Assembly: GCF_001921215.1 (NCBI RefSeq)
Contig: NZ_MSIF01000001.1
Span: 558,001 to 622,000 of the forward strand
DNA length: 64,000 nucleotides
Direction: 5' to 3'
Origin: Actinophytocola xinjiangensis
GTDB taxonomy: Bacteria > Actinomycetota > Actinomycetes > Mycobacteriales > Pseudonocardiaceae
Part shown: positions 18,242 through 26,565 of the stretch, one piece after another
How positions within the stretch are numbered: position 1 is the stretch's first letter
Layout: each line of letters begins with the position of its first letter
Made by a program: the position numbers and the translations under genes
Notes under the pieces: generated by a model
Told to the model about the DNA's origin: nothing
The model's database searches: none
Seen by the model: only the letters and a program-made list of their open reading frames with translations

Positions 18242-19605
18242 CAGCTGTCCCACCGACCGCCGCACTGGCCGATTTCGCCGCCGGACTGTCCTACCGGGAC
18301 CTTCCGCCGGCCGTAGTCGCCAAGGCCGGTGCGCTGCTGGTGGACTTCGTCGGCGCGGCCGTCGGCGGGGCCACCACGGCCGAGGTGGCGACGATGGTCG
18401 ACCTGGTGGCGGCCCGCGCCGGCCGGCCGGCCGCGACCGTGCTCGGCGCCGGGTTCGGCGCACCCGCGCCGGACGCGGCGTTCTGCAACGGTGCCGCCGC
18501 CGACGTGTTCGAGCACCAGGACGGCTACCGCTTCGGCGGCTTCCACCCCTCGCACACCCTGCCGGCCCTGCTGGCGGTGGCCGAGGAGACCGACGCCGAC
18601 CTGCGTGACCTGCTGGTCGCGGCGGTGGTGGCCTACGAGGTGGCCGACCGGATCGGCCGGGCCACCCACCCGCGCGCCACCCAGGCCGGCTGGTTCCCGA
18701 TCGCCGCGTCCTTCGGGGCCGCCGCCGGCTGCGCGAAGCTGCTCGGCCTGCCGGCGGAACGGATCGCCGACGCCATCGGCGCCACCGCGTTCTTCGCCCC
18801 GGCCGTGCTGATCGAGTCGATCTTCGCCGGGCCCTCGGCCAAACCGGCCTTCGCCGGGCAACTGGCCAGGGCCGGGGTCGAGGGCGCCCAGCACGCCGCC
18901 GCCGGCCTGACCGGGTGGCGGGAGGTCGTCGAGCACCCGCGCGGGCTGGTCGCCGTGCTCGGTGGCGAGCCGGTCAGCGACCTCACCGACGACCTGGGTC
19001 AGGAGTGGACGATCCTCGACGTCCACCAGAAGCGGTTCGCCGGCTGCCGGCACACCCACGGCGCCGGGCAGGCGGCCGTCGAACTGGCCGTCGAGCACGA
19101 CCTCGACCCGGCCTCGGTCACCGGCGTCGACGTCGAGACCTACGACATCGCGCTGCTGCTGGTGGACCGTCCGGTCGGGACGGATCCGTCCACCGTGGCG
19201 TGCACGCTGAGCCTGCCGTACGTGGTCGGCGCGGCGCTGGCCGACCGGGACGTCGGCGGCGCCCAGTACGACCGGGCCCGGCGCACCGACCCGGCCGTGC
19301 TGCGGGTCGCCGACCTGGTCCGGCTGCGCCCGGCCCCCGACCTGCAGGCACGCTACCCCGAGTACACCGCCACCCGGGTCACCATCACCACCGCCGACGG
19401 CGCCCGGCACACCAGGACCGTGGACGTGCCGGCCGGCGACAGCCGCGCCCCGCTGACCCGCGAGCAGCTGCTGGCCAAGTTCGGCGGCTACGTGGGCACG
19501 GCGTTCGGGGAGCGGATCGCCGCCCAGACCGCCGACCTGCTGCTCGCCCCGCCGCCGGCCTCGCCGGTGCGCCACCTGACCCGCCAGCTCGCCGCCCGAC
19601 CGTAG
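18238..19605 (+). CDS. MmgE/PrpD family protein (first copy)
   Basis: A 455-residue MmgE/PrpD protein. The N-terminal helical domain has VDFVGAAVGG, NGAAADVFEHQDGYRFGGFHPS and the second domain contains HQKRFAGCRHTHGAGQAA. Established members are 2-methylcitrate dehydratase, cis-aconitate decarboxylase and iminodisuccinate epimerase, so a dehydratase, epimerase or decarboxylase of a small polycarboxylic acid is likely. A second, clearly different member lies at 29827, so the two probably handle successive intermediates of the same pathway. The GTG start overlaps the ATPase stop; the next gene begins 13 bases after its stop. Confidence 0.88.
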   Translation: MTAVPPTAALADFAAGLSYRDLPPAVVAKAGALLVDFVGAAVGGATTAEVATMVDLVAARAGRPAATVLGAGFGAPAPDAAFCNGAAADVFEHQDGYRFGGFHPSHTLPALLAVAEETDADLRDLLVAAVVAYEVADRIGRATHPRATQAGWFPIAASFGAAAGCAKLLGLPAERIADAIGATAFFAPAVLIESIFAGPSAKPAFAGQLARAGVEGAQHAAAGLTGWREVVEHPRGLVAVLGGEPVSDLTDDLGQEWTILDVHQKRFAGCRHTHGAGQAAVELAVEHDLDPASVTGVDVETYDIALLLVDRPVGTDPSTVACTLSLPYVVGAALADRDVGGAQYDRARRTDPAVLRVADLVRLRPAPDLQARYPEYTATRVTITTADGARHTRTVDVPAGDSRAPLTREQLLAKFGGYVGTAFGERIAAQTADLLLAPPPASPVRHLTRQLAARP

Positions 19606-19618
19606 GAGACCACGCTCG

Positions 19619-20194
19619 ATGTCCGATGTAGACACCCAGATCCACACCATCACCCCGGAGCCGGTCACCGCCGAGGCGTTCGCCCCCTTCGGCGAGGTGG
19701 TGTCGCTCGACGACACCCCGAAGCTGCCGATCGACCTCTACAACGGCCTCAACGCCATCCACGGCCCGGTCGTGCTGCAGGTCGACGAGCGGCCGGAGTT
19801 CATCCTGTTCCGGGTCGGCTACCGGGGCGGCGAGATCCGCTACCTGGAACGCCACCACGGCATGACCCAGACGTTCATCCCCCTCAACGGGGACCCGTTC
19901 GTCTCGGTCGTCGCCCCGCCCGACACCCCGCTGGTCGACGGCTTCCCTGAGTTCTCCGCGATCCGCGCGTTCCTGGTGCCCGGCGACGTGATCCTCAACA
20001 TCCACCGGGGAACCTGGCACGAGCCGCCGTTCCCCACCCGTGACGGCCAGAAGTTCTTCATCACCAGCTCCCCGGGCGTCACCGGCGGCCTCCAGTCCAG
20101 CGTCGACGCCAACGGCGAGGTGCACAAGCTCGACGTCGACAAGCGCAACCCCGTGTACCGCACGGGAAAGCGCCTGCGGGTGGCGATGCCCTGA
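19619..20194 (+). CDS. Ureidoglycolate lyase family protein (AllA-like)
   Basis: A 191-residue protein of the ureidoglycolate lyase (AllA, cupin-like) family. TAEAFAPFGEVV near residue 18, ERHHGMTQTFIPL at about 80 and HRGTWHEPPFP at about 128 are the family landmarks; the HH and H-x-x-x-W-H-x-P residues line the active site. Family enzymes split ureidoglycolate into glyoxylate and urea at the end of purine or allantoin catabolism. With a molybdenum hydroxylase and a cyclic amidohydrolase nearby, a purine- or hydantoin-like route is suggested, but no allantoicase or urease gene is here, so the substrate may differ. A TAGGAG ribosome site precedes the ATG. Confidence 0.87.
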   Translation: MSDVDTQIHTITPEPVTAEAFAPFGEVVSLDDTPKLPIDLYNGLNAIHGPVVLQVDERPEFILFRVGYRGGEIRYLERHHGMTQTFIPLNGDPFVSVVAPPDTPLVDGFPEFSAIRAFLVPGDVILNIHRGTWHEPPFPTRDGQKFFITSSPGVTGGLQSSVDANGEVHKLDVDKRNPVYRTGKRLRVAMP

Positions 20195-22545
20195 TGTCGG
20201 CTCCCGCCCGGTCGGGCATCGGCGCGTCGCCGCGCAAACGCGACGGCGCCGAGCTGCTCACCGGCCGTGCCCGGTTCCTCGACGACCACCGTCCCGAGGG
20301 GCTGCTGCACGCCGCCGTGGTGCGCAGCGAGATCGCGCACGGGCGGATCCGCTCGGTCGACACCACCGCCGCGTCGGCGGCACCGGGCGTGGTGCTGGTG
20401 CTGACCGGTGAGCAGGCCGCCCGGCACGCCGGCCCGGTGCCGTACTTCATCGACCCGGCCGCCCGGGGCGGGAACCGCACCGACATCCGGTGCCTGCAGG
20501 TCGACAAGGTCGTGTACGCCGGCCAGCCGGTGGCGGCCGTGGTCGCCCACACCCGCGAGCAGGCCCAGGCCGCCGCCCGGCTGGTGCGGGTCGACCACGA
20601 GGTCCTGCCGCACGTGCTCGACGCCCACGACGCGCTCGCGCCGGACGCGCCCCGGCTCTACGACGACTGGCCGGGCAACGTCGTCATGCACAACCGCTAC
20701 GGCACCGGCGACCCGGACGCACGGCTGGCCGAGGCCGACGTGGTGGTCTCCGGGGAGGTGCGGATCGCCCGCAGCACCACCGCGCCGATCGAGCCGCGCG
20801 GCTACCTAGCGTCCTGGCAGGGCGACACGCTGACCATGCACGCCTCCTGCCAGAACCCGCACCAGCTGCGCTGGATGCTGGCCACCGCACTGGGCGTCGA
20901 CGAGGGCCACATCCGCGTGGTGACCGCCAAGATCGGCGGCTCGTTCGGCCTGAAGATGCAGGGCTACCCGGAGGAGACACTGGTCGCGCTGCTCAGCAAG
21001 CTGGCCGGCGCGCCGGTGAAATGGGTGGAGGACCGCCGCGAGACGCTGCTGGCCGGTGCCCGCGAGCAGACCCACCGCTTCCGCGTCGGCGCCCTGGCCG
21101 ACGGGCGGATCACCGGGCTGGTCAACGAGATCGTCGCCGACATCGGCGCCCTGACCGCGCAGGCGGGGTGGGCGATGCCGAACATGTCGGCCACCACCCA
21201 GCCGTCGGGCTACCGGATCCCGGACTGCCGCATCGAGCTGGACATCGTGGTCACCAACAAGCCGCCCAACAGCGCCGCGCGCGGGTTCGGCAAGGACGCC
21301 GCGCACCTGGTGATGGAACGCGCCATGGACCTGGTCGCCCGCGAGCTCGGCCTGGACCCCGCCGACGTGCGGCGCCGCAACTTCGTCCCGGCCGGCGAGT
21401 TCCCGTACCGCACCTCCACCGGCCTCAACATCGACAGCGGCGACTTCCACGGGCTGTTGGACAAGACCCTCGACACCGTCGACTACCCGGGGGTGCGCCG
21501 CCGGCAGGCCGAGCTGCGGGAGCACGGGCGGTACCTGGGCGTCGGGCTCGGGTTCGAGCTGACCCCGGAGTCCTCCGACAGTCCCGGCACGTTCGTCTCC
21601 GGCTTCGACACCACGACCGTGCGGATGAGCGTCACCGGCATGGTCACCGTGCTCACCGGCGTCACCTCACCCGGGGGCGGCAACGACACCGGCATCGCCC
21701 AGATCGTGGCCGACGAGCTGGGGATCCCGCTGGCCTGGGTGGAGCTGGTGCAGGGCGACACCGACCGCTGCCCCAACGGTTTCGGCAACTTCAGCGGCCG
21801 CAGCATGGTCGTCGGCGGCGGGTCGGCGACGCTGGCCGCGCGGGACGTGCGGGCCAAGCTGGTGGCGGTCGGGCGGCTGCTGCTGGGCGCCGGCGAGGTC
21901 GAGGTGCGTGCGGGCATGGTGTGCGGCGACGGCCGCGAGCTCCCGGTCCCCGAGGTCGCCCGCGCCCTGCTGACCAGGGCGTTCGCCATCGGCGACATCG
22001 AGCCGGTGCTGGAGTCGACCCGCGCCTACAAGCCGGGCAACATCAACCACGTCCCGGACGAGTTCGGCCGCATCCAGCCCTATCCGACCTACTCCTCCAG
22101 CCTGCACGCCGCCGTGGTCGACGTGGACGCCGAGACCGGGAAGGTCACGCTGCTGGACTACGTGATGGCCCACGACTGCGGCACGATGATCAACCCCGCG
22201 CTGGTCGAGGGTCAGGCCAGGGGAGCGGTGGCGATGGGCCTGGGCAGCGCGCTGTCCGAGCAGCTGCGCTTCGACGCCGACGGTCGTCTGCTCAGTGACC
22301 GGTTCAAGTCCTACCTGGTGCCCCGCGCCGGTGACCTGCCGCTGCTGCGGATGGTCCACCAGGTCACGCCGAGCCCGTTCACCATGCACGGCAACAAGGG
22401 CGCCGGTGAGGCCGGTGTCGGCGGCGCCCAGGCGGCGGTCGCCAACGCCGTCGAGGACGCCCTGGCCCCCTTCGGCGTCACCGTGCGGAGCCTGCCGCTG
22501 ACCCCACCGGCCGTCCTGGCCCTGATCGACGAGGTACGGCCATGA
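20194..22545 (+). CDS. Molybdenum hydroxylase, molybdopterin-binding large subunit
   Basis: A 783-residue xanthine-dehydrogenase-family large subunit. The N-terminal AldOxdase a/b hammerhead (RARFLDDHRPEGLLHAAVVRS) leads into the molybdopterin domains, with KIGGSFGLKMQ, NSAARGFGKDAAH, GGGNDTGIAQI and, near the end, GNKGAGEAGVGG carrying the catalytic glutamate. The AYRCSFR loop of CO dehydrogenase form I is absent, so it is a general heterocycle or aldehyde hydroxylase. It inserts a water-derived oxygen next to a ring nitrogen or into a carbonyl. The three subunit genes overlap by four bases each in the order L-M-S; no molybdenum-insertion chaperone (XdhC/CoxF) gene is seen nearby. Confidence 0.92.
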   Translation: MSAPARSGIGASPRKRDGAELLTGRARFLDDHRPEGLLHAAVVRSEIAHGRIRSVDTTAASAAPGVVLVLTGEQAARHAGPVPYFIDPAARGGNRTDIRCLQVDKVVYAGQPVAAVVAHTREQAQAAARLVRVDHEVLPHVLDAHDALAPDAPRLYDDWPGNVVMHNRYGTGDPDARLAEADVVVSGEVRIARSTTAPIEPRGYLASWQGDTLTMHASCQNPHQLRWMLATALGVDEGHIRVVTAKIGGSFGLKMQGYPEETLVALLSKLAGAPVKWVEDRRETLLAGAREQTHRFRVGALADGRITGLVNEIVADIGALTAQAGWAMPNMSATTQPSGYRIPDCRIELDIVVTNKPPNSAARGFGKDAAHLVMERAMDLVARELGLDPADVRRRNFVPAGEFPYRTSTGLNIDSGDFHGLLDKTLDTVDYPGVRRRQAELREHGRYLGVGLGFELTPESSDSPGTFVSGFDTTTVRMSVTGMVTVLTGVTSPGGGNDTGIAQIVADELGIPLAWVELVQGDTDRCPNGFGNFSGRSMVVGGGSATLAARDVRAKLVAVGRLLLGAGEVEVRAGMVCGDGRELPVPEVARALLTRAFAIGDIEPVLESTRAYKPGNINHVPDEFGRIQPYPTYSSSLHAAVVDVDAETGKVTLLDYVMAHDCGTMINPALVEGQARGAVAMGLGSALSEQLRFDADGRLLSDRFKSYLVPRAGDLPLLRMVHQVTPSPFTMHGNKGAGEAGVGGAQAAVANAVEDALAPFGVTVRSLPLTPPAVLALIDEVRP

Positions 22546-23354
22546 GGTTCACCCGCCCACCGGACCTCGACGGCGTGACCACGGCGCTGGCCGGCGGCGA
22601 CGCGCTGGTCGTCGGCGGCGGCACGATGGTCGTCCCGGAGCTGACCCACGGCAGGGTCGACCCGCCGGCCGTGGTCGACCTGTCCCACGCCGGGCTCGAC
22701 GGGCTGACCCGCGCCGGCGGCTGGGTGGTCGGCGCGATGGTGACCTACACGGCCCTGGAACGCGCGGACGTGCCGCTGCTGTCCCGGGTGGCGCGCGGCA
22801 TCACCGGCGGCCCGCAGATCCGCAACCGGGGCACGGCCGGCGGTTCGGCGAGCTACGCCAACCCGTCCTCGGACGTGCCGGCCTGCCTGGTCGCGCTGGA
22901 CGCGCGGCTGCGGCTGGCGTCGGTCAGGGGCGTGCGCGAGGTCGCGGCGGCCGAGTTCTTCCTCGGTGCGTTCCGGACCGTGCGCGAGCCGGACGAGGTG
23001 CTCACCGAGATCCTCCTGTCCGATGTGGATGGAAAGATCGGCTATCTGAAGTTCAAACTTGTCGAGGGCAGCTGGCCGATCGTCACCGCGGCGACGGTGG
23101 CCAGGCCGACCGCGGTGCGGGTGGTCCTCGGCGGTGCGGCTGCCGTGCCGGTGGCGGTGGAGTTGGACCCGCCACCGGCCGGTACCACCGACCCCGCCTG
23201 GCGCGCGCACGTCGCGTCGGTGGTGGAGCGGGGGATCGACGAGGCCGGCGGCGGGTGGGACGACGTGCTCGCGCCGGGTGGCTACCGGCGGCGGATCGCC
23301 CCGGTCATCGCGGCGCGCTCGGTGGCCGACGCGCTCGGGGAGGTAACGGCATGA
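22542..23354 (+). CDS. Molybdenum hydroxylase, FAD-binding medium subunit
   Basis: A 270-residue FAD subunit (CoxM-like). The first flavin loop is VVGGGTMVVPEL at about residues 23-34, and the second, IRNRGTAGGSASYANPSSDVP, is at about 94-114; both bind the pyrophosphate of FAD. The C-terminal CO_deh_flav_C domain is present but short (ERGIDEAGGGWDD...GYRRRIAPVIAARSV). The subunit carries electrons from the iron-sulfur clusters to the final acceptor. It overlaps the large-subunit gene and the small-subunit gene by ATGA, so the three are made in equal amounts. Confidence 0.92.
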   Translation: MRFTRPPDLDGVTTALAGGDALVVGGGTMVVPELTHGRVDPPAVVDLSHAGLDGLTRAGGWVVGAMVTYTALERADVPLLSRVARGITGGPQIRNRGTAGGSASYANPSSDVPACLVALDARLRLASVRGVREVAAAEFFLGAFRTVREPDEVLTEILLSDVDGKIGYLKFKLVEGSWPIVTAATVARPTAVRVVLGGAAAVPVAVELDPPPAGTTDPAWRAHVASVVERGIDEAGGGWDDVLAPGGYRRRIAPVIAARSVADALGEVTA

Positions 23355-23815
23355 CGACCGTCCGGCTGACCGTCAACGGGGTCCAGCGCGAGATCGACGT
23401 GGCCCCGGGAACCCTGCTGGTGCACGCGATCCGTGAACAGGTCGGGCTCACCGGCACACACGTGGGCTGTCTGACCGGCGACTGCGGGGCCTGCACGGTG
23501 GTGGTCGACGGCGCCACCACCAAGTCCTGCTCGGTGCTGGCGCACAGCGCCGACGGCGCGACCGTGGAGACCGTCGAGTCGCTGGCCGACGGCGAGGAAC
23601 TGCACCCGGTCCAGCGGGCGTTCTGGGACGAGTTCGGCTTCCAGTGCGGCTTCTGCCTGCCCGGCATGCTGCTCACCGCCAAGGAGCTGATCGAGTCCAC
23701 ACCGGACCCCGACGACGCGGACATCCACCGCGCGATCAACGGGAACCTGTGCCGCTGCACGGGGTACAACACGATCGTCGCGGCCGTGCGCCGCGCGGCC
23801 AAGGAGGCGTCGTGA
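23351..23815 (+). CDS. Molybdenum hydroxylase, [2Fe-2S] small subunit
   Basis: A 154-residue iron-sulfur subunit. Cys40, Cys45, Cys48 and Cys60 form the plant-ferredoxin-type cluster site (GCLTGDCGACTV), and Cys99, Cys102, Cys134 and Cys136 (QCGFC and LCRCTGY) form the second cluster next to the pterin. All eight ligands are present and the length is typical. It passes electrons from molybdenum to FAD. The ATG at 23351 is fixed by the ATGA overlap and by the protein beginning directly with the ferredoxin fold; earlier in-frame starts would extend it with arginine-rich nonsense. Confidence 0.94.
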   Translation: MTTVRLTVNGVQREIDVAPGTLLVHAIREQVGLTGTHVGCLTGDCGACTVVVDGATTKSCSVLAHSADGATVETVESLADGEELHPVQRAFWDEFGFQCGFCLPGMLLTAKELIESTPDPDDADIHRAINGNLCRCTGYNTIVAAVRRAAKEAS

Positions 23816-24255
23816 CCACAGTGGACCCAGCAGCGGACCCAGCAGCGGACCCGGTGGCTCTCGTCGAGGACTACCTCGCCTGCGTCGGCGCCGGCCGCCG
23901 CGCCGACGCGTCCCGGTACCTCGCCCCGGACGCCGAGCTGGTCTTCCCCGGCGGCCGGCGCTACCGCGGCCTGGACGAGCTGGCCGCCGGCTCGACCGGC
24001 CGGTACCGGTTCGTCGACAAGCACCGCGACACCTACGAGTCGCTGTCCACCCCGGACGGCGCGGTGGTGTACTCGCTGGGCCGGCTGTTCGGCGAGAACA
24101 CCTACGGCGTGCACTTCACCAACGTGCGCTACGTCGACCGGTTCCGGCTGCGCGACGGGCTGATCGTCGAGCAGTGGGTGTGGAACGACCTGGCCGAGAC
24201 CGGCGTGCTCGACGCGGCCACGCCCGCGGAGTTGGTCGCGGAGTTCCGTCCGTGA
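23812..24255 (+). CDS. SnoaL/NTF2-like protein
   Basis: A 147-residue small protein with the SnoaL/NTF2 alpha+beta cone fold: a first helix (VEDYLACVGAGRRADASRYL), PDAELVFPGGRRYRGLDEL and a final sheet FRLRDGLIVEQWVWNDLAET. Such proteins are often isomerases, hydrolases or ligand holders. Its N-terminus has a small tandem repeat of the tripeptide-plus-one unit DPAA. The GTG start overlaps the small-subunit stop and its TGA overlaps the reductase start. Conserved acid residues for chemistry are not obvious, so the role is uncertain; substrate binding in the same pathway is the safest reading. Confidence 0.78.
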   Translation: MTTVDPAADPAADPVALVEDYLACVGAGRRADASRYLAPDAELVFPGGRRYRGLDELAAGSTGRYRFVDKHRDTYESLSTPDGAVVYSLGRLFGENTYGVHFTNVRYVDRFRLRDGLIVEQWVWNDLAETGVLDAATPAELVAEFRP

Positions 24256-26192
24256 CGGCCTACCCCCGGGTGTTCTCCCCGGTCGAGCTGGGTGGGATCA
24301 CCCTGCGCAACCGGGTGTTCGTCTCGGCCCACACCACCAACTTCGGCACCGACTTCCTGCCGACCGACCGGCACGTCGCCTACCACGCCGAACGCGCCAG
24401 GGGCGGCGCCGGGCTGATCATCACCGAGCCGCTGCGGGTGCACCCGACGAGCCTGGGCCGTGCCGGCGGGCTGGCCGCCGACCCGGCCGCCCTGCCCGGC
24501 CTGACCAGGATCACCACCGCCGTCCGCGAGCAGGGCGCGGCGGTGTTCACCCAGCTCACGCACGCCGGCCGGCACAGCGAGAACGTCTTCCGCCGCTCGG
24601 CGGCCTGGGGGCCCAGCCCGCGCCGCTGGACGGCGTCGGGCGCGGTGCCGCACGCGATGAGCCGCCGCGACCTGGCGCAGGTGCGCGAGGCCTACGCCGA
24701 CGCCGCGCGGCTGGCGGTGCTCGCCGGCTTCCAGGGCGTGGAGATCCACTTCGGTCACGGTCACCTGCTGCACCAGTTCATCTCGCCGCTGGCCAACGAC
24801 CGTGCCGACGACTACGGCGGCAGCGAGACCAACCGGCTGCGTTTCCCGCTGGAGGTGCTCGACGCGGTCCTGGACGCGGTCGGCGACCAGGTGGTCGTCG
24901 GCGTCCGGCTCAGCGCCGACGAGCTGGTGGCCGGCGGGCAGGACCTGGACACCGGCCGGCGGATCGCCGCCCTGCTGGACGGCACCCGACCGATCGGGTT
25001 CCTCAACGTCTCGGTCGCCTCCTACACCGTGCCCTCGATCGGCCACCACGTCGCCGACCTGAGCGAGGGCCACACCCCGTACCTGAACGAGATCCTCGCC
25101 GTGGCAAGGGAATGCGCGCGGGTCCCGGTGCTCGCCGCGTGCCGGTTCGTCGACCTGGCCGACGCCGAACGCGGCCTGGACACCGGACTGCTGGCCGCCA
25201 TCGCGATGACCCGCGCACACATCGCCGACCCGGCGCTGCTGGCCAAGGCACGGGCTGGCGAGGAGCACCGGATCCGCCCGTGCGTGTCGTGCAACTTCTG
25301 CATCGGCGAGATCGCCGGCCACCGGCCGATGACCTGCATGGTCAACCCGCGTGTCGGCCGGGAGGCGCAGTGGCCGGAACACCCCGGCAGCGCCGAGACT
25401 CCCGGCCGGGTGCTGGTCGTCGGCGGCGGCCCGGCCGGGCTGGAGACGGCCAGGCTGGCCGCCGAACGCGGGCACGCCGTGGAGGTGTGGGAGCGCGCGG
25501 AGGAGCCGGGCGGCCAGGTACTCACCGGTCGTCGGGGGGTCGGGCGGCGAGACCTGGACCGCCTGCGGGTGCATCAGCAGCGCCGGCTCGCCGAGCTGTC
25601 GGTGCCGGTGCGCACCGGCCGCACGGCCACCGGCGACGCCGTGCTCGCCGAGGGTCCGGACGTCGTCGTCCTGGCCACCGGCGCCCGGCACCGGCCCCGA
25701 CGCGTCCCCGGCTGGGGCCGGGCGCTGACCGTCCACGACGTCCTGGCCGGACGGACCTGGACCGACGCCACCGTGCTGGTGCTCGACGACGACGGCGGCT
25801 GGACCGCAGCCTCGGTCGCCGAGACGATCGCCGCCGGCGGCGGCACGGTGCACCTGGTGTCCCCGGCCGGCACGCCGCTGTGGGGCGTCACCGAGTACAG
25901 CCGGATGACCGCCGTGGAACGCCTGCGCGCCAACGGGGTCCAGCTCTGGACCGCCGCGGGTGCGGAGATCGACGGCCCGGTAGCGCGGATCACCAGCACG
26001 CTGGTGGACACCGTCACGACCGTCACCGGCGTGACCGACGTGGTCGCGCTCGACCCGCCGGCCGCCCAGGACGACCTGGCCACCCCGCTCACCGACGCCG
26101 GCCTGACCGTGCACGTCGTCGGCGACGCGGTGGCCCCCAGAACCCTGCTGGAGGCCATGGCCGAGGCACACGCCCTCGGCCGGGCGCTCTGA
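24252..26192 (+). CDS. Old-yellow-enzyme / 4Fe-4S / FAD-NAD(P) fusion reductase
   Basis: A 646-residue protein of the 2,4-dienoyl-CoA reductase / trimethylamine dehydrogenase type. Residues 1-335 form an FMN barrel (VEIHFGHGHLLHQFISPLANDRADDYGGS). Cys344, Cys347, Cys350 and Cys362 bind a 4Fe-4S cluster. A pyridine-nucleotide flavin domain begins with VLVVGGGPAGLETARLAAE near 387. Electrons flow from NAD(P)H through FAD and the cluster to FMN, which reduces a C=C bond or demethylates an amine. Following a molybdenum hydroxylase, reduction of an oxidised ring is the attractive role, as in 6-hydroxynicotinate reduction (analogy only). GTG start in a four-base overlap. Confidence 0.9.
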   Translation: MTAYPRVFSPVELGGITLRNRVFVSAHTTNFGTDFLPTDRHVAYHAERARGGAGLIITEPLRVHPTSLGRAGGLAADPAALPGLTRITTAVREQGAAVFTQLTHAGRHSENVFRRSAAWGPSPRRWTASGAVPHAMSRRDLAQVREAYADAARLAVLAGFQGVEIHFGHGHLLHQFISPLANDRADDYGGSETNRLRFPLEVLDAVLDAVGDQVVVGVRLSADELVAGGQDLDTGRRIAALLDGTRPIGFLNVSVASYTVPSIGHHVADLSEGHTPYLNEILAVARECARVPVLAACRFVDLADAERGLDTGLLAAIAMTRAHIADPALLAKARAGEEHRIRPCVSCNFCIGEIAGHRPMTCMVNPRVGREAQWPEHPGSAETPGRVLVVGGGPAGLETARLAAERGHAVEVWERAEEPGGQVLTGRRGVGRRDLDRLRVHQQRRLAELSVPVRTGRTATGDAVLAEGPDVVVLATGARHRPRRVPGWGRALTVHDVLAGRTWTDATVLVLDDDGGWTAASVAETIAAGGGTVHLVSPAGTPLWGVTEYSRMTAVERLRANGVQLWTAAGAEIDGPVARITSTLVDTVTTVTGVTDVVALDPPAAQDDLATPLTDAGLTVHVVGDAVAPRTLLEAMAEAHALGRAL

Positions 26193-26211
26193 GAACGGAG
26201 AGGAGATTCCC

Positions 26212-26565
26212 ATGGCGCGCAAGCTCGTGCTGCTGACCTACAACATCAAGCCCGGGGTACCGCTGGAGGAGTACGCGGAGTACACCCGCTCGGTCGACTA
26301 CCCGGTCTTCCGCCGCAACCCGGGGATCCAGAACTACGCCAACTACGTCGTGCGGCGCAACGCCCGTGGCCAGGAGTGGTTCAAACACTTCGACCTGATG
26401 TTCGTCGACGACCTGGACGCCTTCCACGCCGAGGGCAAGCTCCACCACGGCGACCCGGCCGTGCTCGAGCACGCCGCCGGCTGGCGGGACAAGTGGGGCG
26501 CCGACCCCGACAGCGGCTGGCGGACCGACGTGAACATCACCTATGCGGACGAGATCTGGGGGTGA
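26212..26565 (+). CDS. Small dimeric alpha/beta-barrel protein (HapK/EthD-like)
   Basis: A 117-residue protein with a ferredoxin-like alpha+beta pattern: strand LVLLTYNIKPG, helix LEEYAEYTRSVDYPVFRRN, strand NYANYVVRR, then FKHFDLMFVDDLDAFHAE. This resembles the REDY/HapK and EthD families, which make dimeric barrels and bind hydrophobic ligands or act as monooxygenases or cyclases. No metal site is evident. A strong GGAGAGGAG ribosome site precedes the ATG. It lies between the reductase and the MFS frame, so it belongs to the catabolic array. Its exact role is unknown. Confidence 0.75.
   Translation: MARKLVLLTYNIKPGVPLEEYAEYTRSVDYPVFRRNPGIQNYANYVVRRNARGQEWFKHFDLMFVDDLDAFHAEGKLHHGDPAVLEHAAGWRDKWGADPDSGWRTDVNITYADEIWG

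Noticed and set aside
23821-23855. Tandem GACCCAGCAGCG repeats at the start of the SnoaL-like gene
   Set aside because: Only two to three units inside a coding region, giving a DPAA repeat; not a CRISPR or mobile-element feature.
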